This document shows positions 26,971-36,490 of a stretch of DNA of 64,000 bases, one piece after another; positions within the stretch are counted from its first letter, which is position 1, and every line of letters starts with the position of its first letter. The stretch spans positions 1-64,000 of the forward strand of contig CALLAF010000017.1 in NCBI GenBank assembly GCA_938002605.1, read 5' to 3'. Made by a program: the position numbers and the translations under genes. Source of the DNA: an uncultured Paracoccaceae bacterium. GTDB lineage: Bacteria > Pseudomonadota > Alphaproteobacteria > Rhodobacterales > Rhodobacteraceae. Under the pieces are notes generated by a model that did not search any database, was not told the DNA's origin, and saw nothing but the letters and a program-made list of their open reading frames with translations.

Positions 26971-27624
26971 TTGTTAACTGTAGAAAACATCAATAAAACC
27001 TATGCAACCGCTGATGGCCCATTCGCGGTTCTGCGCGGGATCAGTTTGGCGCTGGCCGCTGGAGAAACGCTTGCGCTGACTGGGGAATCTGGCAGCGGAA
27101 AAAGTACGCTTTTGCATATTATTGGCGGGTTGGATACGGCTGACCAAGGACGGGTTTTGCTAGATGATACCGACATTGCAGCCCTTGATGATGATGGGCG
27201 CGCGGCGATCCGGCGGGGTAAAATTGGTGTCGTCTTTCAGCAATTCAATCTGATTCCAAGCCTCAAGGTTGCTGATAACATCGCGTTCCAAGCACGTCTT
27301 GCGGGGCGGTATGACACAGCTTGGGCCGATTCGCTTGCGGATCGTATGGGGTTGACCGATCAGTTGAATAAATACCCCGAACAATTGTCGGGCGGGCAAC
27401 AGCAACGGGTCGCGATTGCACGCACCCTTGCGCCAAAGCCGCGATTGGTGCTGGCGGATGAACCCACTGGCAATTTGGACGAAGAAACCGCCGCGACCGT
27501 GATGGAATTGATCCTTGAATTGGTCAATGAAACGAACGCGGGGTTGCTGATGGTTACCCACTCGCAAGCTTTGGCGGGCCAGATGCAGCGGCGGTTGCAT
27601 TTGCGTGCTGGCCAGATCGCATGA
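26971..27624 (+). CDS. ABC transporter ATP-binding protein (LolD/MacB-type)
   Basis: The product has 217 residues from TTG 26971 (GGGGG just upstream). The frame is open from GTG 26938, but that start has no SD. Walker A GESGSGKST, signature LSGGQQQRVAIA and Walker B RLVLADEPTGNLDEE place it in the LolD/MacB/FtsE-like group that energises FtsX-type permeases. It overlaps the permease start by four bases. With the AttH-like protein downstream it forms an AttEFGH-like exporter cluster. Confidence 0.9.
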   Translation: MLTVENINKTYATADGPFAVLRGISLALAAGETLALTGESGSGKSTLLHIIGGLDTADQGRVLLDDTDIAALDDDGRAAIRRGKIGVVFQQFNLIPSLKVADNIAFQARLAGRYDTAWADSLADRMGLTDQLNKYPEQLSGGQQQRVAIARTLAPKPRLVLADEPTGNLDEETAATVMELILELVNETNAGLLMVTHSQALAGQMQRRLHLRAGQIA

Positions 27625-30005
27625 CACGCGTGACCCTTCACGCGCTACTCTCACACTGGTGGCGTAGCCCGTTGCAGCTGTTTACCTTGCTAGCGGGGTT
27701 GGCGCTGGCCACCGCGCTTTGGTCGGGGGTGCAGGCTGTCAACGCAGAGGCGCGCGCAAGTTACCGCGCTGCATCCACAACCTTGGGTGAAGGTAGTTAT
27801 GACCGATTGGCCCGCCGTGATGGACAGCCAATTGATTTGACTACCTATGTGGCACTGCGCCGCGCAGGCTGGTTGGTCAGCCCTGTGATCACGGGACGGC
27901 TGAATGATGTGCGGATCATTGGTGTTGAACCGCTGACAGCCCCCGGCAGCATGGGCGCGGCCGAAATGGCGCAGGGCGCGGATGTTGCGGGCTTTATCGC
28001 GGGGCAGGGGCAGATGTTCGGATCGGCGGATGTGGCCGCGCGCTTACCTGATTTTACGGTGATTATCAGCGAAAATGCAGCGCCAAATACCGCCGTCACA
28101 GACATCGGCATCGCGCAAGATATCCTGGGGCGCAGCGGTGAAATCGACAGCCTTGTGATCGTGCCAGAGCAACCTATCCGCCAAGCCGATTTGGAGCAGA
28201 TAGCCCCCAATCTGATCCGCCAGCGTGCGCAACAATCCACGGATACGGCGCAGCTAACCGATAGTTTCCATTTGAACCTGACCGCCTTTGGGCTGCTTTC
28301 CTTTGCCGTTGGTATTTTTATCGTGAACGGGGCTATTGGGTTGGCGTTTGAACAACGCCGCCCCGTGATCCGCACCCTGCGCGCGCTGGGCGTGCCCTTG
28401 CGGCGGTTGGTGCTTTTGATGGCGGCTGAATTGATGATCTTTTCGATGGTCGCGGGGGTGGTCGGGGTATTTCTTGGCTATGTGATTGCGGCGCTTTTGC
28501 TGCCCGATGTGGCCGCGACATTACGCGGGCTATACGGTGCGGATGTGTCTGGCACGCTGCAGCTGCGCCCATCATGGTGGGTGTCCGGCCTTGCTATTGC
28601 GCTGGGCGGCACGGCGGTTGCGGCAACCGGGGCACTGTGGAAATTGTCAAAAATGCCTTTGCTCGCCGCAGCGCAAAAGCGTGCGCTTGCGATGGCAGCA
28701 GGGCGGCGCGCTGGATTACAAGCGATGATTGCGGCAATATTGCTGACGATCTGCCTGATCCTATGCATCACGGCGCAGGGCTTGATCGCGGGTTTTGCGT
28801 TACTCGCATGTTTACTGATCGGCGCGGCGCTGGGGCTTCCCTTTGTCTTGGACCGTGTGTTGTCGCTTGCCAGCCGTGGGGCCAAGTCTATCGTGGCACA
28901 GTGGTTTTGGGCGGACACACGCCAGCAATTACCGGGCCTTTCATTGGCACTGATGGCGCTACTATTGGCAATGGCGGCAAATGTCGGCGTATCGACCATG
29001 GTCTCAAGCTTTCGGACAACATTTACAGGGTTTCTTGAACAGCGTTTGACCTCAGAGCTTTATGTCGACACTGCGAACCCGGCTCAGGCTGACACCTTTG
29101 TGGCTTATGCGACACCACGCGTTGATGCGGTACTGCCGATCATGTCCAGCCAGACGACCATCGCTGATCAACCCACCGAAATTTACGGCACCCGCGATCA
29201 CGCGACTTACCGCGACAATTGGCAGATGCTTGAGGCTGCGCGGGATCATTGGGACACGACATTCGCGGGCCAGACGATTTTGCTGAACGAGCAGCTCGCG
29301 CGGCGCGGGGGCTTATCCGTTGGTGATCGCGTTACCGTTTTAGGACGCGAGATGCCGATTGCCGGGATTTACGGCGATTACGGTAATCCCATCGGCCAAG
29401 CTATTATTGCCGAAGACCTGTTCGCCGAGATTTACCCAGAGATCACGCCGGACCGTTTTGGGGTGCGCATCGCCCCAGAAAGGGTACCGGATTTCATCGC
29501 AGCGCTGAGCGCAGAGACGGATTTATCAGCCGCACAAACGATCAACCAAGCGGGGATCAAGGCGCTCTCGCTTGCGATTTTTGAACGCACATTCACTGTT
29601 ACGACCGTGTTGAACATCCTGACGCTTACAGTCGCTGGGTTCGCCATTTTGATGAGCCTGCTGACCCTTGCGTCGATGCGCGTTCCGCAACTGGCGCCCG
29701 CTTGGGCGATGGGGATGACGCGGGCGCAACTGGGGCGGTTGGAACTGTTGCGCGCGGTGTTGCTTGCGGTGTTGACGGCGGTGATCGCATTGCCGTTGGG
29801 GTTGGCGCTGGCATGGGCGCTTTTGTCGGTGGTGAATGTGGCGGCCTTTGGTTGGAAGCTGCCGATGTATCTGTTCCCAATGGATTACGCGCGCTTGGGT
29901 TTATTTGCGTTGATTGCGGCGGCGCTGGCTGCGCTTTGGCCCGCGCGTAGATTGGCCCGCACCCCGCCTGCGGATTTGCTGAAGGTGTTTTCAAATGAAC
30001 GTTAA
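27621..30005 (+). CDS. FtsX-like ABC transporter permease
   Basis: The 794-residue membrane protein has an N-terminal transmembrane helix, a large periplasmic domain (about 40-215), and two FtsX/MacB-type membrane blocks with a second extracytoplasmic domain between them (about 455-660). The C-terminus WPARRLARTPPADLLKVFS fits the PxxxLR-like end of this family. It pairs with the upstream LolD-like ATPase, and the gene overlaps the AttH-like gene by 11 bases. The substrate is unknown, possibly lipophilic. Confidence 0.88.
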   Translation: MTRVTLHALLSHWWRSPLQLFTLLAGLALATALWSGVQAVNAEARASYRAASTTLGEGSYDRLARRDGQPIDLTTYVALRRAGWLVSPVITGRLNDVRIIGVEPLTAPGSMGAAEMAQGADVAGFIAGQGQMFGSADVAARLPDFTVIISENAAPNTAVTDIGIAQDILGRSGEIDSLVIVPEQPIRQADLEQIAPNLIRQRAQQSTDTAQLTDSFHLNLTAFGLLSFAVGIFIVNGAIGLAFEQRRPVIRTLRALGVPLRRLVLLMAAELMIFSMVAGVVGVFLGYVIAALLLPDVAATLRGLYGADVSGTLQLRPSWWVSGLAIALGGTAVAATGALWKLSKMPLLAAAQKRALAMAAGRRAGLQAMIAAILLTICLILCITAQGLIAGFALLACLLIGAALGLPFVLDRVLSLASRGAKSIVAQWFWADTRQQLPGLSLALMALLLAMAANVGVSTMVSSFRTTFTGFLEQRLTSELYVDTANPAQADTFVAYATPRVDAVLPIMSSQTTIADQPTEIYGTRDHATYRDNWQMLEAARDHWDTTFAGQTILLNEQLARRGGLSVGDRVTVLGREMPIAGIYGDYGNPIGQAIIAEDLFAEIYPEITPDRFGVRIAPERVPDFIAALSAETDLSAAQTINQAGIKALSLAIFERTFTVTTVLNILTLTVAGFAILMSLLTLASMRVPQLAPAWAMGMTRAQLGRLELLRAVLLAVLTAVIALPLGLALAWALLSVVNVAAFGWKLPMYLFPMDYARLGLFALIAAALAALWPARRLARTPPADLLKVFSNER

Positions 30006-31020
30006 GGCACTGATATTTTGCCTGCTGCCCATCACGGCACAAGCGCAAGGATTTGCGGGGTTGGGCACTGAGGTCGAAGGGTATGCGGTGCCGCAGCCAA
30101 ATCGGATTTTTACCTTTCCTGAGGATCACGGCCCCCATAGCGACTACCGGATTGAATGGTGGTATCTGACCGCAAATCTGACTGGGCCGGACGGCACAGA
30201 TTACGGGCTACAATGGACGCTGTTTCGCTCGGCTCTTGCCCCAGAAGAAGGGGTAGGCTGGACCGCCGCTCAGTTGTGGATGGGGCATGCTGCCGTGACC
30301 ACGCCTGACGCGCATTATGTTAGCGAACGATTGGGCAGAGGCGGGATCGGGCAGGCAGGGGTGACCGCCGATCCGTTTGCGGCTTGGATCGACGATTGGA
30401 CACTCTCGGGCGATTGGACCACCCTTGCGATGTCGGCCTCAGGTTCAGATTTTGCCTATGATATGGAATTGACTGCACAAGGCCCGCTGGTGTTTCACGG
30501 CGATGCAGGGTTTTCGGTAAAATCAGCCGAAGGCCAAGCCTCATATTATTATTCGCAGCCCTATTTCGATATTGCAGGCGTGCTGACCTTGCCTGATGGT
30601 GATGTGCCGGTCACAGGCCATGCATGGCTTGATCGGGAATGGTCGAGTCAGCCGTTGGGCGCGAACCAGACCGGTTGGGATTGGTTTTCGCTGTCGTTTG
30701 ATGATGGGGCAAAGCTGATGGGGTTTCGGCTGCAACAAACGGACGGCGCGGATTTCACATCAGCCACTTGGATAGCGCCCGATGGGACCAGCACGGCAAT
30801 GGCGGATGGGGCATTCACTGCGGCCCCGTTGGATGAAAACGCGCAAGGCGTGCCGGTGCGTTGGCACGTTACACTGCCTGCACGCGATGTTGATGTTACT
30901 GTAACCGCAATCAATGATAATGCATGGATGACGACTAGCGTCCCTTATTGGGAAGGCCCCGTAACGGTTACAGGCAGCCACCAAGGGCACGGATATCTTG
31001 AGATGACAGGTTATGAGTAA
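29995..31020 (+). CDS. Lipocalin-like AttH/CrtC-family secreted protein
   Basis: The 341-residue protein has a signal peptide (MNVKALIFCLLPITAQAQ). The mature part shows FPEDHGPHSDYRIEWWYLTA, GHAWLDREWSSQPLG and GWDWFSLSFDDGAKLMGFRL, diagnostic of the AttH/CrtC double-lipocalin family. CrtC hydrates carotenoids, but members encoded after an ABC ATPase and FtsX-like permease are AttH-like and act with the exporter. The gene order here supports the AttH role. It overlaps the permease by 11 bases and the next gene by eight. Confidence 0.82.
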   Translation: MNVKALIFCLLPITAQAQGFAGLGTEVEGYAVPQPNRIFTFPEDHGPHSDYRIEWWYLTANLTGPDGTDYGLQWTLFRSALAPEEGVGWTAAQLWMGHAAVTTPDAHYVSERLGRGGIGQAGVTADPFAAWIDDWTLSGDWTTLAMSASGSDFAYDMELTAQGPLVFHGDAGFSVKSAEGQASYYYSQPYFDIAGVLTLPDGDVPVTGHAWLDREWSSQPLGANQTGWDWFSLSFDDGAKLMGFRLQQTDGADFTSATWIAPDGTSTAMADGAFTAAPLDENAQGVPVRWHVTLPARDVDVTVTAINDNAWMTTSVPYWEGPVTVTGSHQGHGYLEMTGYE

Positions 31021-31570
31021 TTGGTTTGAAACACTTGGGGGGCTCAAGTCCCGCGTATGGGAAACATTGGCCCGTGGCGTGGCAGAGGCAGATCACCCCG
31101 CGCGCCTGCCGAGTTTTGCGACACTATCGGCAGATGGTTGGCCAGAAGTGCGCACGGTTGTGCTGCGCAGTGTGAGCCACCGGGATCATAGTCTGACAGT
31201 GCATACTGATTTGCATTCTGAAAAAGTCCGCAGCCTGCGCGCACACCCTCGTGCGGCGCTTCATATTTGGGATGCGGAACAAGCCTTGCAGCTACGATTG
31301 CAGGCCGAAGCGAGCATTGCCTTTGGCGCAGACACGCGCGCGCTTTGGGATGAAATCCCTGACCACGCCCAGCAATCATATGGGGTTGTGCCGCCACCCG
31401 GTGCACGGATTGAAACGGCGCTTGATTACGTCAAACAGCCTGACCCGGCGTCTTTTGCAGTGCTGACATGCCGGATCGTGGCCATTGATGTTGTGCATCT
31501 CGGGCCAGATCATCGGCGGGCTCAGTTCACGCGGGCAAGCAATTGGGCCGGCCAATGGTTAGCGCCATGA
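31013..31570 (+). CDS. PPOX-type flavin-binding protein
   Basis: The 185-residue protein resembles pyridoxamine-5'-phosphate-oxidase-like split-barrel proteins: RLPSFATLSADGWPEVRTVVLRSV, TDLHSEKVRSLRAHPRAALHIW and the C-terminal HRRAQFTRASNWAGQWLAP. It probably binds FMN or F420-like flavin. It is not the canonical PdxH, as several PLP-site residues are missing. It overlaps the AttH-like gene upstream and touches the flavoprotein gene downstream. Confidence 0.8.
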   Translation: MSNWFETLGGLKSRVWETLARGVAEADHPARLPSFATLSADGWPEVRTVVLRSVSHRDHSLTVHTDLHSEKVRSLRAHPRAALHIWDAEQALQLRLQAEASIAFGADTRALWDEIPDHAQQSYGVVPPPGARIETALDYVKQPDPASFAVLTCRIVAIDVVHLGPDHRRAQFTRASNWAGQWLAP

Positions 31571-32646
31571 CGGATATTGTGTTGATTGGGGGGGGGCATT
31601 GCCATGCCTTGGTTCTGCGTCTTTGGGGGATGAACCCGTTACCAGGTGTACGCATCGTTGTGATTAATCCGGGGCCAACGGCACCCTATTCAGGCATGCT
31701 GCCCGGGTTCGTTGCGGGGCATTATGCGCGGGATGAACTCGATATCGATTTGGTGCGCCTTGCCCGGTTCGCGGGTGCGCAACTGATCAATGGGGCGGCA
31801 ACCGGAATCGACCGAGACGCGCAAATGGTTCATGTGTCCGGACACGCCGCGATAAGATATGATCTGTGCTCTATTGATATTGGGATCACCTCGGAAATGC
31901 CGCAGCTGCCCGGATTTGCACAGCATGGTGTGCCTGCAAAACCGCTGGGAATTTTCGCGAGCCGTTGGGACCAGTACCGGACCACGACGACCGACCCCAA
32001 GGTGGCCGTCATTGGCGGTGGTGTGGCGGGCGCTGAACTGGCAATGGCGATGGGGCATGCACTGTCGAACCGCGCGCCACAAGTGACGTTGATTGATCGC
32101 GGCACCGCTTTGTCAGCGCTGGGCGATCGGGCACGTGCGAAAATGCGCGCGGCCTTAACGGCGCAAGGCGTTGATATCCTTGAAAACGCCGAGGTATCCG
32201 CGCTGACGCAAAATGGCGTCCAGCTCGTTGGGGGGCAAGAAATACCCAGCGATTTTGTTGTTGGGGCGGCAGGTGCCAAGCCGCATGATTGGATCGCTGA
32301 TACGGGCCTTGCGCTACAGGACGGCTACATCACGGTGGATCCAACGCTTGCGTCAAATGATCCGCGTATCTTTGCGGTTGGCGATTGTGCGAACCTGGCA
32401 TTTGACCCACGGCCCAAGGCAGGGGTTTATGCGGTGCGCCAAGCGCCCATATTGTTCGACAACCTACGCGCGGTGATTTCTGGCGGGGCAACGCGCCCCT
32501 ATAAACCACAAAAAGACTATCTAAAGCTCGTATCGCTTGGCCGTAAATCGGCCTTGGCGGAAAGATTCGGCTTGGCGTGGGGCGGTCCGTTGCTGTGGCG
32601 GCTCAAAAACCACATAGATCGGAAGTTCATGCGGCAGTTTGATTGA
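31567..32646 (+). CDS. FAD-dependent oxidoreductase, SelD-N-terminal type
   Basis: The product has 359 residues from ATG 31567, which overlaps the previous stop (ATGA). The N-terminus IVLIGGGHCHALVLRLWGMN with PGPTAPYSGMLPGFVAGHY and DELDIDLVRLARFAGA matches the flavoprotein domain often fused in front of selenophosphate synthetase (SelD). The protein ends after the NAD-binding and C-terminal FAD parts (RIFAVGDCANLAFDPRPKAG), with no SelD domain. It is therefore a stand-alone version; its physiological substrate is unknown. Confidence 0.82.
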   Translation: MTDIVLIGGGHCHALVLRLWGMNPLPGVRIVVINPGPTAPYSGMLPGFVAGHYARDELDIDLVRLARFAGAQLINGAATGIDRDAQMVHVSGHAAIRYDLCSIDIGITSEMPQLPGFAQHGVPAKPLGIFASRWDQYRTTTTDPKVAVIGGGVAGAELAMAMGHALSNRAPQVTLIDRGTALSALGDRARAKMRAALTAQGVDILENAEVSALTQNGVQLVGGQEIPSDFVVGAAGAKPHDWIADTGLALQDGYITVDPTLASNDPRIFAVGDCANLAFDPRPKAGVYAVRQAPILFDNLRAVISGGATRPYKPQKDYLKLVSLGRKSALAERFGLAWGGPLLWRLKNHIDRKFMRQFD

Positions 32647-32674
32647 TTTTGGTGGTATCGCGTCGCAATGCGGA

Positions 32675-33463
32675 TCAAGGTCGCAACGGCACGCGGCCGC
32701 CGTCGGTAAGCGTCCAACATTTACGCCCTTCGAACACGGCGGGGACAAGTGGGCGGCCGTAGCCTGCGCCGCCGTCTAGATCGACGCGATTGCCAAAGTG
32801 TTCGGGGTGATCAAGCGCTGTGTGCCCATGCACAACAAGCTGGCCGAAGTTATGGTTCGTCTCAAGAAAGCCGTCGCGAATCCAGATCAGGTCTTCAGGA
32901 TCTTGATGTTCTAGTGAAATATGCGGGCGCAACCCGGCATGCACGCAAAGCAGGTTTTCAGTCTCGTGCCAAAGCGGAAGACCTTCGATGAAGGCAATGT
33001 GATCTTCGGGAATGGCGGCTTGGGCAGCGGTGATCAAGGCAGCGGGTGGGACCCTGCCAGCGTCGGATTCGAAATGCTGCAATTCTTCGATTTCGCCGAA
33101 TTTTTGTTCCGCGAAATGCATCTCGCCTGTCACGCCATAAGACGCGAGCGTTTGCGCGCCTCCAAGACGTGGATTGAGCCAGTTCAGACCCGATTTCACA
33201 CGCGGGTCATGCTGGCGGCCTTCACGGATGAAACGCGCGAAAAACCGATCATGATTGCCAAGTAAACAGGTCCAAGGTTTGTCCGCCGCTTGACCCTCCA
33301 TGAGCGTGTCAATCACGCCCCGACTGTCGGGCCCCCGGTCAACATAGTCACCTAGAAAGATAATTTGCGCGTCGGCCCCGCCGTCGGCCGCGATTAAGGC
33401 GAGCGCGTTGTCGAGCATCTCTTTTTGCCCGTGGATATCGCCAATTGCATAGATCGGGTCCAT
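32675..33463 (-). CDS. Metallophosphoesterase, serine/threonine phosphatase-like
   Basis: The 262-residue protein shows the metal-ligand motifs GDIHGQ (8-13), GDYVDRGPDSRG, LLGNHD and the later VHGHTALDHPEH. This is the calcineurin-like PPP/ApaH fold. It may act on phosphoproteins or on dinucleoside polyphosphates; the sequence does not settle this. It lies downstream of serA behind a hairpin and is convergent with the SelD-N-type flavoprotein. Confidence 0.88.
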   Translation of the reverse strand: MDPIYAIGDIHGQKEMLDNALALIAADGGADAQIIFLGDYVDRGPDSRGVIDTLMEGQAADKPWTCLLGNHDRFFARFIREGRQHDPRVKSGLNWLNPRLGGAQTLASYGVTGEMHFAEQKFGEIEELQHFESDAGRVPPAALITAAQAAIPEDHIAFIEGLPLWHETENLLCVHAGLRPHISLEHQDPEDLIWIRDGFLETNHNFGQLVVHGHTALDHPEHFGNRVDLDGGAGYGRPLVPAVFEGRKCWTLTDGGRVPLRP

Positions 33464-33485
33464 GAGATTTCCTTAGCCAAAAGTA

Positions 33486-33515
33486 ACAAGGCGCATGATT
33501 TTCCATGCGCCTTGT
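33486..33515. terminator. Hairpin terminator downstream of serA
   Basis: A perfect 12-bp stem (ACAAGGCGCATG / CATGCGCCTTGT) with a six-base loop lies directly after the serA stop. The T-rich tail is stronger on the plus strand than on the serA strand, so read-through into the phosphatase gene is possible. Confidence 0.65.
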
Positions 33516-33520
33516 TTTGT

Positions 33521-35113
33521 TTATACGTCGAAGCTAAGCGGTTTGACCTGCTTGAACAAGCCTGTGCCCTTGAGATCGTCAATTGCCTGCTGCGGCAGGG
33601 GGGCATCGATGTAAAGCAGGGCGATTGCCTCGCCTTTTGCCGATGCACGGCCGAGCGTAAAGTTCGCGATGTTGACATCGTTCTTGCCCAAGATCGTACC
33701 CAAAGTCCCGATGATCCCGGGGACATCTTCGTTGGTGGTGTACAGCATGTGTTCGCCGACTTCGGCGTCAATGTTGATGCCTTTGATCTGAATAAAGCGC
33801 GGCTTGCCGTCGCTAAACACGGTCCCAGCGATCGAACGTTCACGTGTTTCGGTGACGATTGTGATCTTTACGTACCCTTCGAACGCACCGGATTGATCTT
33901 GCTTGGTGGTCGAAATTTTCACGCCGCGTTCTTTGGCGATCACTGGCGCAGAGACCATGTTCACATCGGGGTTGGCCGTTTTCATGATGCCCGCAATGGT
34001 GGCGGCTGTCAGCGCCTTGAGGTTCATTCCACTGGCCTCACCGTCGAACAAGATGTTGACGGCTTTGATTGGCTCGTCGGTCATTTGGCCGATGTAATTG
34101 CCAAGGTGACCAGATAGTTTGATCCATGGGCCCATGATCTTGGCTTCTTCGGCTGTGACAGACGGCATGTTCAATGCGTTCTGCACGGCACCGGTCAGCA
34201 GGTAGTCTGACATTTGTTCTGCCACTTGCAGGGCCACGTTTTCTTGGGCTTCGGAAGTCGCAGCGCCAAGGTGCGGTGTGACCACAACATTCGGCAGATT
34301 GAACAGTGGGTTTTCTTTGGCGGGTTCTTCGGCGAACACGTCAAAAGCAGCGCCAGCCACATGACCAGATTTCAACAGCTCTGCCAATGCAGCTTCGTCC
34401 ACCAGACCACCACGGGCACAGTTAATGATGCGCACGCCTTTCTTGGTTTTGGCAAGATTTTCGGCGCTCAGGATGTTTTTCGTGTCTGCGGTCAGCGGCA
34501 CGTGCATGGTGATGAAATCAGCGCGGGCCAGCAATTCGTCCAGCTCAACTTTTTCGACGCCGATTTCGGTGGCGCGTTCTTCGGACAAGAATGGGTCCAT
34601 CGCGATGACCTTCATCTTCAGGCCACGCGCGCGGTCGCAGACGATCGAACCAATGTTCCCAGCACCGATGACGCCCAGCGTTTTACCGGTCAGCTCAACA
34701 CCCATGAATTTGGATTTTTCCCATTTGCCCGCATGTGTAGACTGGGATGCTTCTGGGATCTGACGCGCGACTGCGAACATCATTGCAATCGCATGTTCCG
34801 CAGTCGTGATCATGTTGCCGAAAGGCGTGTTCATCACGATGATACCCTTGCGGGAAGCGGCTTCGCGGTCAACGTTATCCACACCGATACCTGCGCGGCC
34901 GATAACCTTAAGGTTGGTCGCAGCGGCGATGATTTTTTCAGTCGCTTTGGTGGCAGAACGGATCGCCAGACCATCGTATTGGCCGATGACCTCAAGCAAT
35001 TTTTCCTTGTCTTTGCCAAGGTCAGGCTGGAAATCAACATCAATGCCGCGATCTTTAAAGATCTGCACGGCAGCTTCGGAAAGTTTGTCAGAGATAAGTA
35101 CTTTAGGTGCCAT
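33521..35113 (-). CDS. serA: D-3-phosphoglycerate dehydrogenase
   Basis: The 530-residue protein catalyses the first step of serine synthesis. The substrate and NAD domains carry GRAGIGVDNVDREAA, LGVIGAGNIGSIVCDRA, NCARGGLVDEAAL and the catalytic His region VVTPHLGAATSEA. A long intervening domain is followed by a C-terminal ACT domain (about 455-530: EVGEHMLYTTNEDVPGIIG), which usually mediates serine feedback. The roughly 530-residue length is the type I form. It is in tandem behind serC, 79 bases apart. Confidence 0.96.
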   Translation of the reverse strand: MAPKVLISDKLSEAAVQIFKDRGIDVDFQPDLGKDKEKLLEVIGQYDGLAIRSATKATEKIIAAATNLKVIGRAGIGVDNVDREAASRKGIIVMNTPFGNMITTAEHAIAMMFAVARQIPEASQSTHAGKWEKSKFMGVELTGKTLGVIGAGNIGSIVCDRARGLKMKVIAMDPFLSEERATEIGVEKVELDELLARADFITMHVPLTADTKNILSAENLAKTKKGVRIINCARGGLVDEAALAELLKSGHVAGAAFDVFAEEPAKENPLFNLPNVVVTPHLGAATSEAQENVALQVAEQMSDYLLTGAVQNALNMPSVTAEEAKIMGPWIKLSGHLGNYIGQMTDEPIKAVNILFDGEASGMNLKALTAATIAGIMKTANPDVNMVSAPVIAKERGVKISTTKQDQSGAFEGYVKITIVTETRERSIAGTVFSDGKPRFIQIKGINIDAEVGEHMLYTTNEDVPGIIGTLGTILGKNDVNIANFTLGRASAKGEAIALLYIDAPLPQQAIDDLKGTGLFKQVKPLSFDV

Positions 35114-35192
35114 TGTAAGCTATCCTTTGTCAGCTGGCGCGGCAGATCAAATTTTGCAAAACTTGATCGCCTTCGCCGAGAATTTTGAGAAA

Positions 35193-36335
35193 TTATTGTG
35201 CGTCGATTTCGGTCGCGAAGGCCCATGCCAACCAAGGCAACATGGCTTCGATGTCCGATGTTTCAACAGTGGCACCACACCAGATCCGCAGACCAGCAGG
35301 GGCGTCACGGTAAGCGCCGATATCAAGCGCGACGTTTTCAGCCTCAAGGCGTTTTGCAACGGCTTTGGCGAATGCAGCACCGTCTTTGATCCGGTCATCG
35401 GTGAACTTCAGGCACACAGATGTGTTTGACCGCGTCGCCGGGTCAACGGCCAGGTTGTCGATCCAATCGTTTTCTGCGCAGAAATTCCAAATCGCGCGTG
35501 CGTTTGCATCGGCACGGTGGATCAACGCATCAAGGCCGCCGATTGAACGGCCCCATTTCAAAGCGACAAGGTAATCTTCAACAGCCAGCATTGATGGGGT
35601 GTTGATGGTTTCACCGCGGAAGATGCCTTCGATCAGTTTGCCGCCCTTTGTCAGGCGGAAGATTTTCGGCAAAGGCCATGCAGGGGTATAGCTTTCAAGG
35701 CGTTCAACAGCGCGGGGTGACAAGATCAACATGCCGTGCGCGGCTTCGCCACCCATGACTTTCTGCCAAGAGAAGGTTGTCACATCCAATTTATCCCAAG
35801 GCAGGTCTTGGGCAAATGCAGCTGATGTCGCGTCACACAATGTCAGACCAGCGCGGTCGCCGGGGATCACATCGCCATTGGCCACACGCACGCCGGATGT
35901 CGTGCCGTTCCAAGTGAAACAAACATCGTTGTCATAGTTCAGTGCCGCCATATCGACGATCTCGCCGTATTCAGCCGTGTGTACTGTGGCGTCAATTTTC
36001 AGCTGCTTGACCACATCGGTGACCCAGCCCGCGCCGAAAGATTCCCAGGCGACCATTTCCGCAGGGCGTTCGCCCAGCAGGGACCACATCGCCATCTCAA
36101 AGGCACCGGTGTCTGACGCAGGCACAATGCCAATACGGTAGTCAGCGGGAATGCCAAGGATGTCGCGGGTTAGCTCAATCGCTTCGGCCAATTTGGCCTT
36201 GCCCACGGATGCACGGTGCGACCGGCCCAAAGGGGCGTCACGTAAAGCATCCAAATTCCAGACGGGGGGTTTGGCACAGGGGCCAGAAGAAAAACGCGCG
36301 TTTGCCGGCCGCGTAGCCGGTTTGGTCATGACCAT
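35193..36335 (-). CDS. serC: Phosphoserine aminotransferase
   Basis: The product has 380 residues from ATG 36335 ([20 protein letters not shown]). The frame is open to 36395, but the leading 20 residues overlap the leader RNA and are not family-like; GAGGA precedes the chosen start. The PLP-lysine region [18 protein letters not shown] and RTVLGTP-like segments fit the alphaproteobacterial SerC type. It transaminates phosphohydroxypyruvate to phosphoserine, making serC-serA an operon for serine and also supporting PLP synthesis. Confidence 0.94.
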   Translation of the reverse strand: MVMTKPATRPANARFSSGPCAKPPVWNLDALRDAPLGRSHRASVGKAKLAEAIELTRDILGIPADYRIGIVPASDTGAFEMAMWSLLGERPAEMVAWESFGAGWVTDVVKQLKIDATVHTAEYGEIVDMAALNYDNDVCFTWNGTTSGVRVANGDVIPGDRAGLTLCDATSAAFAQDLPWDKLDVTTFSWQKVMGGEAAHGMLILSPRAVERLESYTPAWPLPKIFRLTKGGKLIEGIFRGETINTPSMLAVEDYLVALKWGRSIGGLDALIHRADANARAIWNFCAENDWIDNLAVDPATRSNTSVCLKFTDDRIKDGAAFAKAVAKRLEAENVALDIGAYRDAPAGLRIWCGATVETSDIEAMLPWLAWAFATEIDAQ

Positions 36336-36420
36336 TGCTGGTATCCTCACAGATATATGCCCTTCGTTGGGGAAGGGTGTCCCACCGCCGGGCATAGAGC
36401 CTGACTTTGGCTTTCACAAC
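36336..36420 (-). ncRNA. Candidate serC leader RNA with alternative hairpins
   Basis: Upstream of serC on its strand, an AGCC/GGCT hairpin is followed by a region where two structures compete. GGGCATA/TATGCCC can pair over a distance (plus-strand 36390-36396 with 36356-36362), while CCCTTC/GAAGGG (36360-36365 with 36372-36377) forms a local hairpin sharing three of those bases. Position and clade fit the serC leader motif known from alphaproteobacteria, but I could not compare it with the Rfam model. Confidence 0.5.
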
Positions 36421-36490
36421 CGACAAAATGACGCTAGACCGCCGCTTAAGGCGCTTTTTGCGACACCCTTTGACGCGGATAGGAAACATC

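Noticed and set aside
29995-31020. Carotenoid 1,2-hydratase (CrtC)
   Set aside because: The family fold is shared, but no carotenoid genes are near and the ABC/permease context favours an AttH-like role.
34214-35188. 324-codon plus-strand frame
   Set aside because: Fully antisense to serA, which has every family motif.
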